From Dyadobacter sp. 676 (GTDB taxonomy: Bacteria > Bacteroidota > Bacteroidia > Cytophagales > Spirosomataceae), in assembly GCF_040448675.1 (NCBI RefSeq), contig NZ_CP159289.1, forward strand, positions 3,683,001 to 3,747,000: a stretch of DNA of 64,000 bases. Reading direction: 5' to 3'. Positions 43,071-51,782 of this stretch are shown here, in pieces; position 1 is the stretch's first letter, and the number at the start of each line of letters is the position of its first letter. The notes beneath the pieces are model-generated. The model was not told where the DNA came from. It saw only the letters and a list, made by a program, of their open reading frames with translations, and searched no databases. The translations under genes were made by a program, and so were the position numbers.

Positions 43071-44291
43071 TTATGCTTTGTTAAGCCTGTCAAAACTGAA
43101 AATCGCGGCGTCTTTATTCTTTTTTCCGGCGATAAGATCCGTGATTATACCTGCGGCGATTATGCTGAAAAGAATGCCGTTCCCGCCAAATCCCAGCGCG
43201 AAATAAGTGTTGGGATGCTCCTTTACCCCACCGATAAAAGGAAGGCCGTCCTTCGTTTCGGCGAAGGTGCCGCACCAGGCATAATCGGTAACAAAAGGCA
43301 AATCCGGAAACATCCTGCGCGCAATCGTTTCCAGCTCTTTGGATTTGCGGTAAAGCAGCCTGTCCCTTTTGACGGCGCTTTGGAACATTTCGTCCTTGCC
43401 GCCGATCAGTACGCGGTGGTCCTCCGTAGTGCGGAGGTACAAATATGGCCGGGCGCTTTCCCAAAGCAGTGCATTCCGGTACCATAATTCCTTTCTTCCG
43501 GGAATCGGTTTGCTGACGATCGCATACGACGAATGCAGGCGCACGAAATTATGCGAAATCAGTTTCTGGGATTCGTAACCTGCGGCCACGATCAGCTTTT
43601 TTGTCCTGACAACGCTCCCATTGTCCAGGACGAGCGACACACCTTTGCGCTCATGTCGTATGTCGGTGATTTCGACGGTGTCGTATACACGTGCGCCCCT
43701 GGCTATGCACGCCTGGAAAAGTGCGTGCGCGAGCATGTAGGCGTCTACCTGCGCGGCATCGTGCGAGAGGACCGCTCCGCTTTTATGAATACCCGGAAAA
43801 TGTGAACGCAAAGTGGCGCGGTCCCACCATTCCACATCGATGCCTATCTTTCGCCGTATTTCAAATTCTTTTTCCAGCAGGGGTAAATCTTCCTTTTTGG
43901 AGGCATAGTATATGCTTTTTGCAAACGAGAAATCTGTTTTGGCACTCAGTGAATCCGCAATTGCACCTGCTTTGTGAATCGCTTCGACACAAAGCAAGTA
44001 GCTGCGCACGGCATGTTTTTCGCCGACGAGTCCTATTAAATCGGTCAGCATGGTATCGATCTCGTATTGGAGCAATGCCGTGGAACCGGAAGTGCTCCCC
44101 ATTCCGATGTGCCGTTTTTCCAGGACAACTACCGGAAAACCGGCTTGTGTGAGGTACCAGGCCAGCAATGCGCCGGTAATGCCGCCGCCCATGATCACGA
44201 TTTCCGCTTTTAGGTTCTCTGACAAAGCGGGGTAAGCATGCAATGCCCCGTTTTTATAAAACCAATGAGGCTGGCCACTGAGGAGATCCAT
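43071..44291 (-). CDS. FAD-dependent oxidoreductase (DAO/glycine oxidase-like)
   Basis: A 406-residue flavoprotein with the Rossmann motif IVIMGGGITGALLAWYL (GxGxxG at 35-40) and EKRHIGMGSTSGSTALLQYEID, and a C-terminal GFGGNGILFSIIAAGI FAD motif. It belongs to the D-amino acid oxidase/gamma-glutamylputrescine oxidoreductase superfamily and oxidises an amine or amino acid. The substrate is not clear. Confidence 0.88.
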   Translation of the reverse strand: MDLLSGQPHWFYKNGALHAYPALSENLKAEIVIMGGGITGALLAWYLTQAGFPVVVLEKRHIGMGSTSGSTALLQYEIDTMLTDLIGLVGEKHAVRSYLLCVEAIHKAGAIADSLSAKTDFSFAKSIYYASKKEDLPLLEKEFEIRRKIGIDVEWWDRATLRSHFPGIHKSGAVLSHDAAQVDAYMLAHALFQACIARGARVYDTVEITDIRHERKGVSLVLDNGSVVRTKKLIVAAGYESQKLISHNFVRLHSSYAIVSKPIPGRKELWYRNALLWESARPYLYLRTTEDHRVLIGGKDEMFQSAVKRDRLLYRKSKELETIARRMFPDLPFVTDYAWCGTFAETKDGLPFIGGVKEHPNTYFALGFGGNGILFSIIAAGIITDLIAGKKNKDAAIFSFDRLNKA

Positions 44292-44378
44292 CGCGAGTTT
44301 AAGCTGGTTTGATGAATTGGATGGTTAAAATTCTGTACACCGGTCTGAGCTTCATCTTTAATATCATATATTTAATAC

Positions 44379-44779
44379 ATGATAATTAAATCGGCAATAT
44401 TCGGAGAAGCAAATGCCAGGGAAAAGGCATATTGGCGATCAAAAACGCCACAAGAGCGTTTAGATGCCGCTTTGCAGCTCATCCTGCGTGCCAGGGCAAT
44501 TTACAATGCCAACCCGCTCAATCCGCCATTAAATCATGGAAAAGGAATATTTAATCTGATACGCCTATTGAACGAGGAAAACATTGAATATGTCGTATTG
44601 GGAGGGCATGCGGTGATAGCGCATGGCTACTTGCGGACTACCGGCGACGTCGACATTTTTGTGAATCCTACCGACGAGAATGCTGAGAAATTATTGAAAG
44701 TAATGTTCAGACATGGCTACACAAAAGAGCGGCAGGCCGCCCACAGGATTTGCGCGACCTGGAAAACCTTCTCGATTAA
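44379..44779 (+). pseudogene. Nucleotidyltransferase remnant, internally deleted
   Basis: The frame reads KAYWRSKTPQERLDAALQ, a small-gene motif often seen just before a nucleotidyltransferase gene, then EYVVLGGHAVIAHGYLRTTGDVDIFV, the catalytic GG..D.D signature of a minimal nucleotidyltransferase. After FRHGYTKERQ the frame no longer matches; in the +2 frame a short AGRPQDLRDLENLLD ending at 44779 is the normal C-terminus of the family. The roughly 40-50 residues between are missing. It looks like a fusion of two genes plus an internal deletion. The stop is 2 bases from the end of the convergent phosphoesterase gene. Confidence 0.7.
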
Positions 44780-44780
44780 A

Positions 44781-45596
44781 TCAGCCCTTTCCCGAAAAAG
44801 TATTCAGAACCGGTGCGGCCGTGGGGTTGTATTGGTACGATTGCCATGAATGGTCATTGTAGATTTCCACGATACGGTAGCCCTTGTAAGCCGTGCCCCA
44901 ATTGCCGCCGAAATGGCCGTCGAAGAAATAGGGCTTTTTTCCGTAGATCTTCGTGCTGTCCTGATCGTGGTCGTGCCCGTTGAAAATGGCTTTCACATTC
45001 GGGGTGTTTTCTAAAAGCTCGATTACTTCCTTACAGTCGATGCCGTTTACAGTCCATTTGGCCGGCGTGATGTGCAGGAATACGAAAATGCCTTTTTTAT
45101 CCTTGTATTTGGCGAGTTCCGTGCGCAGCCAGGCTACATCGGGACACACATATTCGCCTTTCTCATTTGACGTATCGCCCACCACGAATGCATATTCGCC
45201 CTTCGCAAAGCTGTGATTGGTCGGGTAACCCCAAGTGCTTTGCCACACGTCGAGCCCTACTTTATCGTGGTTGCCCCGGCTTACGTAATAAGGCACGCTG
45301 AGGTTCGAGATCGTGTTTTTGAAATCGTACAGCAAAGTGGGATCGTCGTGGATAAGATCGCCGTTGAGAAACAGAAAATCTACACCCTTTTGCAGTTTCT
45401 CGCGATTTACCCAACTCACCAGATCCGAATGGAAGGTCTTGAATTCTGTGCCGGGCTGTCCGTAATGCCCGTCCGACGCGACGATGAACCGCAATGCGAT
45501 ATTCGCGGCAGGCTGCGTTTTGGCCGTTTCGGACAAGTAGGGAATTCCGGATAATGCAGGTAGAAGTTTTAAAAAAGACCGACGCTGGAAAGTCAT
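44781..45596 (-). CDS. Exported calcineurin-like metallophosphoesterase
   Basis: A 271-residue protein with a Tat-type signal (QRRSFLKL) and the metal motifs FIVASDGHYG, FLNGDLIHD, YVSRGNHDK, FLHITPAKW and FNGHDHDQ. It is a periplasmic or outer-surface phosphohydrolase of unknown substrate. It is convergent with the nucleotidyltransferase remnant and divergent from recX. Confidence 0.88.
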   Translation of the reverse strand: MTFQRRSFLKLLPALSGIPYLSETAKTQPAANIALRFIVASDGHYGQPGTEFKTFHSDLVSWVNREKLQKGVDFLFLNGDLIHDDPTLLYDFKNTISNLSVPYYVSRGNHDKVGLDVWQSTWGYPTNHSFAKGEYAFVVGDTSNEKGEYVCPDVAWLRTELAKYKDKKGIFVFLHITPAKWTVNGIDCKEVIELLENTPNVKAIFNGHDHDQDSTKIYGKKPYFFDGHFGGNWGTAYKGYRIVEIYNDHSWQSYQYNPTAAPVLNTFSGKG

Positions 45597-45719
45597 AAGT
45601 TAATGGGTTTGGATGAACGGGAACAGGGGTTTCTTGTTATTTCAAAAATAGTTATTCATCCGTGATATTTTCCTTAATCTTGCACGTTGTTAAGAATAAT
45701 TTAATAAAAAACGGAATAT

Positions 45720-46172
45720 ATGGACCGGCTGATTCTGCAAAAAGCGGCTTCGTATTGTGCCTATCAGGAACGGACGCAGGATGAGGTGAAGCAACGTCTG
45801 AAAAAATGGAACGTGTGGGGCGATGAAGCCGATGAGATCATTGCCGAGCTGATTTCCATGAACTATCTGAGTGAGGAACGGTTTGCGAAAACATATGCCG
45901 GAGGCAAGTTCAGGGTCAAAAACTGGGGGCGTATGAAAATCCGGCAGGAGCTAAACCGCCGCGGACTGGGCGCATACAGTATCGAAAAGGGAATGGACGA
46001 AATCGGTGACGAGGATTACATTACCGGGTTACGGGAGCTTCTGGCAAAAAAGAAAGCCTTGCTTTCGAAAACAGAAACGGATACATTCAGATTAAAACAA
46101 AAACTGGTAAGGTTCGCGCTCGGAAAAGGGTATGAGAGCGAATTGGTGTGGAAGGAGTTGGGGGAACTATGA
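45720..46172 (+). CDS. recX: RecX-like regulator of RecA
   Basis: A 150-residue all-helical RecX fold with three tandem three-helix repeats: the first with CAYQERTQDEVKQRLKKW, the second with LSEERFAKTYAGGKF, the third with ALGKGYESELVWKELG. It binds RecA filaments and limits recombination. recA is not in the window. Confidence 0.85.
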   Translation: MDRLILQKAASYCAYQERTQDEVKQRLKKWNVWGDEADEIIAELISMNYLSEERFAKTYAGGKFRVKNWGRMKIRQELNRRGLGAYSIEKGMDEIGDEDYITGLRELLAKKKALLSKTETDTFRLKQKLVRFALGKGYESELVWKELGEL

Positions 46173-46176
46173 GGGG

Positions 46177-46246
46177 TGTCGCCCCCCGAGCAAAGTCGAA
46201 GGGTAATTGCGTAGCGCAAGTGCTTCAACTCCGCCCCGGGGCGACA
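46177..46246. terminator. Convergent terminator region between recX and nrdB
   Basis: TGTCGCCCC (46177-46185) and GGGGCGACA (46238-46246) are perfect inverted copies at the outer ends, and an inner stem TTGCG-CGCAA lies near 46206-46218. It separates recX (+) from the convergent nrdB (-) and is likely a bidirectional stop or small repeat element. Confidence 0.6.
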
Positions 46247-46251
46247 AACCG

Positions 46252-47247
46252 TTAGAAATCAGAATCGAACGAAATCTTATGCGCGGATTCTTTGTCCTTT
46301 ACACCACTCATGACGCCTGCTTTCTGATATTCTCCCACGCGTTTCTCGAAGAAGTTGGTTTTGCCGGGAAGCGAAATCAGCTCCATGAAATCGAATGGGT
46401 TAGCTGAACCGAACTGTTTCGGGCAGCCAAGCCTTTCGAGCCAGAAATCGGCGATGTATTCGATGTATTGTTTCATCAGGTCGGCATTCATACCGATCAG
46501 CGACACCGGAAGCGCCTCGCTCACGAATTCTTTTTCGATGGCCACGGCGTCGAGCATAATTTCGATCACGCGCTCTTTCGGAAGTTGATTCACGATATGC
46601 TTGGTATAAAGCAGGCATGCGAATTCGCAATGCAAGCCCTCATCGCGGGAGATCAGCTCATTCGAGAACGAGAGCCCGGGCATGAGGCCGCGTTTTTTCA
46701 GCCAGAAGATCGAGCAGAAGGACCCGGAGAAGAAAATCCCTTCCACCGCCGCAAACGCGATGATGCGCTCGGCAAAAACGGGACTGTTGATCCACCTCAA
46801 GGCCCATTCGGCCTTCTTCTGCACGCAGGGAATGGTTTCTATCGCGCGCAGCAGCCTGTCCTTTTCAATCGGGTCCTTGATATAAGTATCGATCAGCAGC
46901 GAATAGGTTTCGGAATGGATGTTTTCCATCGCCACCTGGAAGCCGTAGAAGCATTTAGCTTCCGCATATTGCACTTCACTAAGAAAGTTAACCGCCAGGT
47001 TTTCGTTGACGATGCCGTCGGATGCCGCGAAGAATGCCAGTACGTGGGAAATAAAATGCCTTTCACCGTCATTGAGGTTTTCCCAATCCTTCATATCCTG
47101 CGACAGGTCGATTTCCTCGGCTGTCCAGAAAGAAGCTTCATGGCGTTTGTACATTTCCCATATGTCGGAATGTTTGATGGGGAACAAAACAAACCGCAAT
47201 GGATCTTCGATCAGCAAGGGCTCCTGTCTGGTAAGTTCTTGTGACAT
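46252..47247 (-). CDS. nrdB: Class Ia ribonucleotide reductase small subunit
   Basis: A 331-residue R2 subunit. Ligands include D77 ([13 protein letters not shown]), E108 and H111 in MENIHSETY and later [12 protein letters not shown]115 in [12 protein letters not shown] is the expected radical tyrosine, as in eukaryotic-type R2. It generates the tyrosyl radical that starts nucleotide reduction. No nrdA gene is beside it. A strong consensus promoter lies upstream (47331-47361). Confidence 0.94.
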   Translation of the reverse strand: MSQELTRQEPLLIEDPLRFVLFPIKHSDIWEMYKRHEASFWTAEEIDLSQDMKDWENLNDGERHFISHVLAFFAASDGIVNENLAVNFLSEVQYAEAKCFYGFQVAMENIHSETYSLLIDTYIKDPIEKDRLLRAIETIPCVQKKAEWALRWINSPVFAERIIAFAAVEGIFFSGSFCSIFWLKKRGLMPGLSFSNELISRDEGLHCEFACLLYTKHIVNQLPKERVIEIMLDAVAIEKEFVSEALPVSLIGMNADLMKQYIEYIADFWLERLGCPKQFGSANPFDFMELISLPGKTNFFEKRVGEYQKAGVMSGVKDKESAHKISFDSDF

Positions 47248-47330
47248 AGTTAACTTGAGTATTTTACGGGGATCTGAATGATATAACGTTAGTACTTGCC
47301 GATGGCTTTGAAGGCCGGGACGGAAGAAAA

Positions 47331-47361
47331 CAAAGCTACATGCTTTGGGCTAGAATTCAAA
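47331..47361 (-). promoter_or_regulatory. Consensus promoter of nrdB
   Basis: On the minus strand TTTG (47358-47361), a 19-base spacer and TAGCTTTG (47331-47338) match the Bacteroidota promoter consensus exactly, leaving a leader of about 80 bases before the ATG. Confidence 0.75.
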
Positions 47362-47521
47362 TAAAGTTGAGGGTTGCGGCTGTCGAAAAAAGACGATGAT
47401 TTTGTCCGTTAGGTAATTATAGTCGGTGAGCGAACGGCGATCCGGGTATAATAGGGCGGAGGTGTTTCTTTGGCTGACTACCCCGAGAATATTTCATTCG
47501 TATCTTGTAAAATCAGCGCTT

Positions 47522-48316
47522 ATGCCCGCCACCGGCCCGAGTAGGTACCTCAATTTGTTTCGTAACATCGGCAATCCGTTGGAATACGTCCTGGACAAGC
47601 TTTATGCCCGTAGCAGAACGCTACATTTTGTTACGAAACCCAACAAGCTGGATTTTGAAGTCCCGGCGAGCCTCTTTCAGGTGTTCAAGGAAATATTCAT
47701 GGCCGATGTGTACAACATCCGGGGCCTGAAAAGCGTACTGCCTGACGACGCTCTTGTGATCGATGTCGGGGCGAACGCCGGTTTTTTTGATATATTGCTT
47801 TTATCTAAGATAAAGAATGCCCAAATTTATGCGTATGAGCCGCTGAGCAGTAATGTCGAACGAATGCGTTCCATAGCCTCCTCCAATCGCATATTTGATA
47901 AAAGCGTGATCATCAATCCCTTTGCCGTGACCGGCGCGGCGTGCGAAATGTTACGGATATACGCACAGGACACGGAGGATAATCAGGTCGTCGCTTCTTC
48001 GTTAAAGGAATTTAATAATGACAATACAAAAGAGCTGTGGGTCCCGGCGATTTCTTTGTCGGAAATCATGGCCGGAATGCCACGGGAAAAAATCGATTTA
48101 TTGAAAATGGATTGTGAGGGAAGCGAGTATGAAATTATCTTAAATACGCCGCCAGATATGATTCGTAGGATAGAAACCATGCGGATTGAAGTACATCATG
48201 TTGACAATCAATATAATGTCCGGAAGCTTGGCCGATATCTTTGCGAATTGGGATACGATGTGAATTATAGTCCCATAAATGGTTTTTGTTATGCCCTGGA
48301 AGCGTACAAAAAATGA
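47522..48316 (+). CDS. FkbM-type methyltransferase
   Basis: A 264-residue SAM-dependent methyltransferase with the binding motif VIDVGANAGFFDILLLSKI and LLKMDCEGSEYEIIL near the C-terminus, both FkbM hallmarks. It probably O-methylates a sugar in surface polysaccharide. ATG 47522 is used because the 32 residues from 47426 look non-conserved. Its TGA overlaps the ATG of the next glycosyltransferase gene (ATGA). Confidence 0.85.
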   Translation: MPATGPSRYLNLFRNIGNPLEYVLDKLYARSRTLHFVTKPNKLDFEVPASLFQVFKEIFMADVYNIRGLKSVLPDDALVIDVGANAGFFDILLLSKIKNAQIYAYEPLSSNVERMRSIASSNRIFDKSVIINPFAVTGAACEMLRIYAQDTEDNQVVASSLKEFNNDNTKELWVPAISLSEIMAGMPREKIDLLKMDCEGSEYEIILNTPPDMIRRIETMRIEVHHVDNQYNVRKLGRYLCELGYDVNYSPINGFCYALEAYKK

Positions 48317-49386
48317 ATGGTCAGTTTATGTTAAAAAGGGTTCTGATTGATTGTGAAAGAATGAGGCATCCTCATACCGGGCTTTATCATTATTGTTTTC
48401 AACTCGGAAATTCAATTCTGAAAAATGCCGGCGAAGATCAGGAAAAAATTGCCTTCTATTTACCTAACTCGGCGGAGCATGTTTTTGGGGAGAAGGCCAA
48501 TTACGTATCCCAGCATTTTATTCATAAACTGTTTTTTCCCGATACAAAATCGGTCGATATCTGGCATTGCACGTATCAGGGATCAAAATATTATCCCTTC
48601 GGAAAAAAAGTTTCCGTGGTTTTGACGGTTCATGACCTTAATTTTCTTTATGACGGCGGCAGGTCCGAAAAACGTATCAACAGATATCTGAACAAGTTGC
48701 AGCAAAAAATAGACAGGGCAGATCACATCGTTGCCATTTCATTTTTTGTTCTGGAAGATTTGAAACGGCACCTAAACCTGGGAGAGAAACCCACGTCGGT
48801 GATCTATAATGGCTGTAATATTGACGAAAGCGGTGTGATAACCCCGCCGGAACGGGCCATCGAACAACCGTTCCTTTTTACGATCGGTACGATAGCCGGG
48901 AAAAAGAACTTTCACGTGTTGCCCGCATTATTGAAGGACAATGACTTTCGACTCGTTATTGCCGGCGTTGAAACTAGCCAGGAATATAAGAAGATAATAA
49001 TTAGGGAAGCGCAAAAAAATAACGTGCTGGACAGGGTTATTTTCACGGGACCTGTATCGGAAAATGACAAGAAATGGTACCTCAGTAACTGTACGGCCTT
49101 TGTTTTTCCGTCCATTGCGGAAGGCTTCGGGTTACCTGTAATCGAAGCGATGTATTACGGGAAACCGGTGATTTTGTCGCGCTGTACGTCGTTGCCGGAA
49201 ATCGGGGGGGATTGCGCTTATTATTTCGATAGTTTCGAGCCGGATCACATGCGCCGCGTCCTGAAAGAAAGCCTCGAACACTATAACCAAACAAAACCCA
49301 GGGAAAGAATCCAAGAGCGGGCAAGATTCTTTTCCTGGGACAGGGCAGCTTCCGAATATCTGACGTTATATCGTAGCCTGGTTTAA
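48313..49386 (+). CDS. Group 1 (GT4) glycosyltransferase
   Basis: About 357 residues of the GT-B fold. The C-terminal domain has FTIGTIAGKKNF, VIFTGPVSENDKKWYLSNC and FPSIAEGFGLPVIEAMYYGKPVIL, the E-x7-E motif, then SLPEIGGDCA. It transfers a sugar from a nucleotide sugar in surface glycan synthesis. It is translationally coupled to the FkbM gene. Its stop overlaps the stop of the convergent GT2 gene by 3 bases. Confidence 0.9.
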   Translation: MNGQFMLKRVLIDCERMRHPHTGLYHYCFQLGNSILKNAGEDQEKIAFYLPNSAEHVFGEKANYVSQHFIHKLFFPDTKSVDIWHCTYQGSKYYPFGKKVSVVLTVHDLNFLYDGGRSEKRINRYLNKLQQKIDRADHIVAISFFVLEDLKRHLNLGEKPTSVIYNGCNIDESGVITPPERAIEQPFLFTIGTIAGKKNFHVLPALLKDNDFRLVIAGVETSQEYKKIIIREAQKNNVLDRVIFTGPVSENDKKWYLSNCTAFVFPSIAEGFGLPVIEAMYYGKPVILSRCTSLPEIGGDCAYYFDSFEPDHMRRVLKESLEHYNQTKPRERIQERARFFSWDRAASEYLTLYRSLV

Positions 49387-50369
49387 TTCAGTTTAATTAC
49401 CTGCTGGTATTTCAGCATCATCCGGAAGTTATTGATCACATCGATAATGCCGATATCCGATTGGTGCTTTTTCATTTCGCGGTTAAAAGCTACCTTCTTC
49501 GCTTGCAGGTTTCCGCGATTTTTAAGGAAATCCCAATAGGCTTCTACCTTGAAGAACTGCAACGTCAGCAAACCTATCAATACGTCGCAAAGCAGGATTT
49601 GCAAATGCCACAATTTCAGGTCGATACCTTGCAAGTGTAGGTAATGGACATAGTACCGGTTTCTGAAATGGATTCTTTTAATTGCTTTCTTATGATTATG
49701 ATTTTTGGTGCTGGCCGAAACTTCATGACGGCAAACGGCATCATGTTCGTAATAGCATTTCCATCCCAATCGCCAGGCACGGATCGAAAGCTCCTGATCT
49801 TCGCCATAATACGGATTGAACATTTCGTTAAATCCGTTGATCGCCTTTAACTTTTGGGTATCCATTAATGCAATCGCGCCCGATAAATAAAATGTCGGTG
49901 TAAAGGCATTAATGTTTTGCAAATGAAAGAAATCCGAAGATTTTATTTTTCTTCCCAAAATTTTGGGTTCTCTCGCTGCTTCACGGATCAGATCATCATT
50001 CATGCCGATAACCCGTCCCATTACGCCAAATGTATCTTCGAGTTCAAAATACTTATAAAGCTTTTCCATGTAACCGGGTTCAAGGGTTACATCGGTATTT
50101 AGGAGAAAGATCAAATCGTTTGTGGCATTCTGGATGCCGATGTTGCAGGTATCTGAAAATCCGGAATTGGTTTCTTTGCGGATCAGAGTGATTTTGTCGC
50201 CGTAATGTTCCTGTAAATATGCCACGGAATCATCTGTGGATGCATCATCAATTACAATAATCTGAACACTGGTTTCAAGTTTTTGAAGGACCTTATAATT
50301 ATGCTCAAAATATTTCTCGAACAGGTGTTTCCCGTTATAATTGGGGATTACTACTGATATACTTTTCAT
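49383..50369 (-). CDS. GT2-family glycosyltransferase
   Basis: A 328-residue GT-A enzyme starting MKSISVVIPNYNG. It has IIVIDDASTDDSV, FLLNTDVTLEPGYM (metal-binding DxD-like) and NPYYGEDQELSIRAWRLGW, close to rhamnosyl-type transferases. Preferred start is the ATG at 50369; a TTG two codons earlier exists. Its start overlaps the end of a short upstream frame (50366-50482) by the ATGA arrangement. It is convergent with GT4. Confidence 0.9.
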   Translation of the reverse strand: MKSISVVIPNYNGKHLFEKYFEHNYKVLQKLETSVQIIVIDDASTDDSVAYLQEHYGDKITLIRKETNSGFSDTCNIGIQNATNDLIFLLNTDVTLEPGYMEKLYKYFELEDTFGVMGRVIGMNDDLIREAAREPKILGRKIKSSDFFHLQNINAFTPTFYLSGAIALMDTQKLKAINGFNEMFNPYYGEDQELSIRAWRLGWKCYYEHDAVCRHEVSASTKNHNHKKAIKRIHFRNRYYVHYLHLQGIDLKLWHLQILLCDVLIGLLTLQFFKVEAYWDFLKNRGNLQAKKVAFNREMKKHQSDIGIIDVINNFRMMLKYQQVIKLN

Positions 50370-50640
50370 AGACAATCGGTTATCAATTTAGTTGAGAGTT
50401 TTTCAATACCCGATTCTTTAATACTTCCTTTTAACAGGATGGCGTTCATGGTCTTCTCCTTTGGTGAAATTATATAGCTCATTTCCAATACCCGTTGCGG
50501 ATACGTTCTGTACAAATATCAAGCCAGCGTTTGTCGAGCTCCGCTGCCTGGACTTATGACTCTATTGTTAGGGAAATGGTTGGAAGAGGGTCGATTGTTC
50601 CAGATATGAACCTGGCTGCCGAAATATAACTTCTATACTA
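50366..50640 (-). pseudogene. Gene remnant coupled to the GT2 gene
   Basis: The 377-base space between corA and the GT2 gene is not empty. A 38-codon frame (50366-50482) starts MSYIISPKEKTMNAILLKG and ends IEKLSTKLITDCL, with its stop overlapping the GT2 ATG. Immediately upstream, in another frame, is a protein-like stretch ELDKRWLDICTERIRNGYWK ending at a stop (50479-50481) that overlaps the MSY start; before it, across an in-frame TAA (50554-50556), is ISGTIDPLPTISLTIES. Together these look like the C-terminus of a former upstream gene in decay. I cannot name the family. The rest of the space (to 50752) shows nothing. Confidence 0.4.
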
Positions 50641-50752
50641 ACACTACGATGAATTTTTTATTGTATTTCCTCATAACATAAATGGCTGTATTAAAGTTAT
50701 GCCCGTGACGTATAATGTTAAGAAAAAGGTATGTATACCGCGATATTCTTCG

Positions 50753-51697
50753 CTAAATCCATTTTTTTCTCCTGAAAAACCAAAGAACAACCAGGGATGA
50801 GAAGATCATCAGGAACAGCGACAGCCAGAACCCCCATGGTTCTCCGGTAGAGGGTATATGGTCGTAATTCATGCCGAAGATCCCCGCTATGAGCGTCGGA
50901 GGCATGAAGATAATCGTTACCACCGTAAAAATTTTGATCACCTGGCTTTGTTCGAGGTTGATCAGGCCCATGAATGTGTTCTGAAGGTATTCGAGCCGTT
51001 CGAAATTGAATGTGGTGTATTCGAGGAGGGAGTTGATATCTTTCAGAATAATGCGAAGGTGCTCTTTGCGGTCTTCGGGAAAATACTGGCTCCTCAGGAT
51101 ACCCGAAAGCACACGCTGCTTGTCGATGCTGGTTTCCCTGAGCATCATCGTAATTTCCTGCAAGCCGCTGATCCGGATCAGCGTTTCCTGCCGTGTTTTC
51201 TGTTCGTGTGTCAGGTCTCTGCTGATTGCGGAAATGTCCCTGGAAATGCCTTCCAGCGCGTCCGCGTCGGCTTCTATGCGCGTTTCGAGCAGGAGTAGCA
51301 TAAAATCGACGCCTCCCTGAATGCCTTCGGGGCTTACCTTCATCTTCTTGACCGTATCGGCAAAAGTTTTCGAGTCGCCGCGGCGATAGGTGAAAAGCAC
51401 ATTCTGGTGGAGTATGAACGATACGGGGTAAGTTTCGTAGCCTTCGCGTTCGATTTTAAGAAAGTTGGAGTTGGCATTGATCGTTTCGTTCTGCTCGAAA
51501 AAACGCGAACTGCTTTCGATCTCCACGATTTCCTGCGGTGTCTGGAAGCTGATATTGCATTTATTCTCGACCCATTCCTCTTCCTCTGCACTTGGCGACT
51601 GCAAATCCACCCAAACCAGGTTCTGAATCTTTCCAAGCTCGCGAATATCGTTCTCGCGTTTAATGACTTTGCCGTCTCTGTAGAATATGCGTACCAT
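50753..51697 (-). CDS. corA: CorA-type magnesium/cobalt transporter
   Basis: A 314-residue protein with a long cytoplasmic helical domain, then two membrane helices ending the protein. The signature GMN is at residues 275-277 (GIFGMNYDHIP), and the C-terminus FFRRKKWI is basic. It forms a pentameric channel for Mg2+ (or Co2+, Ni2+). Confidence 0.94.
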   Translation of the reverse strand: MVRIFYRDGKVIKRENDIRELGKIQNLVWVDLQSPSAEEEEWVENKCNISFQTPQEIVEIESSSRFFEQNETINANSNFLKIEREGYETYPVSFILHQNVLFTYRRGDSKTFADTVKKMKVSPEGIQGGVDFMLLLLETRIEADADALEGISRDISAISRDLTHEQKTRQETLIRISGLQEITMMLRETSIDKQRVLSGILRSQYFPEDRKEHLRIILKDINSLLEYTTFNFERLEYLQNTFMGLINLEQSQVIKIFTVVTIIFMPPTLIAGIFGMNYDHIPSTGEPWGFWLSLFLMIFSSLVVLWFFRRKKWI

Positions 51698-51782
51698 GGG
51701 TTAAAGTTGGGAAAAAAAGCCATACTCGACGATAACTCAAAGTAAATTCCGGTCTTTCTGTAAAGTGTCGTATTTTTGTGTA

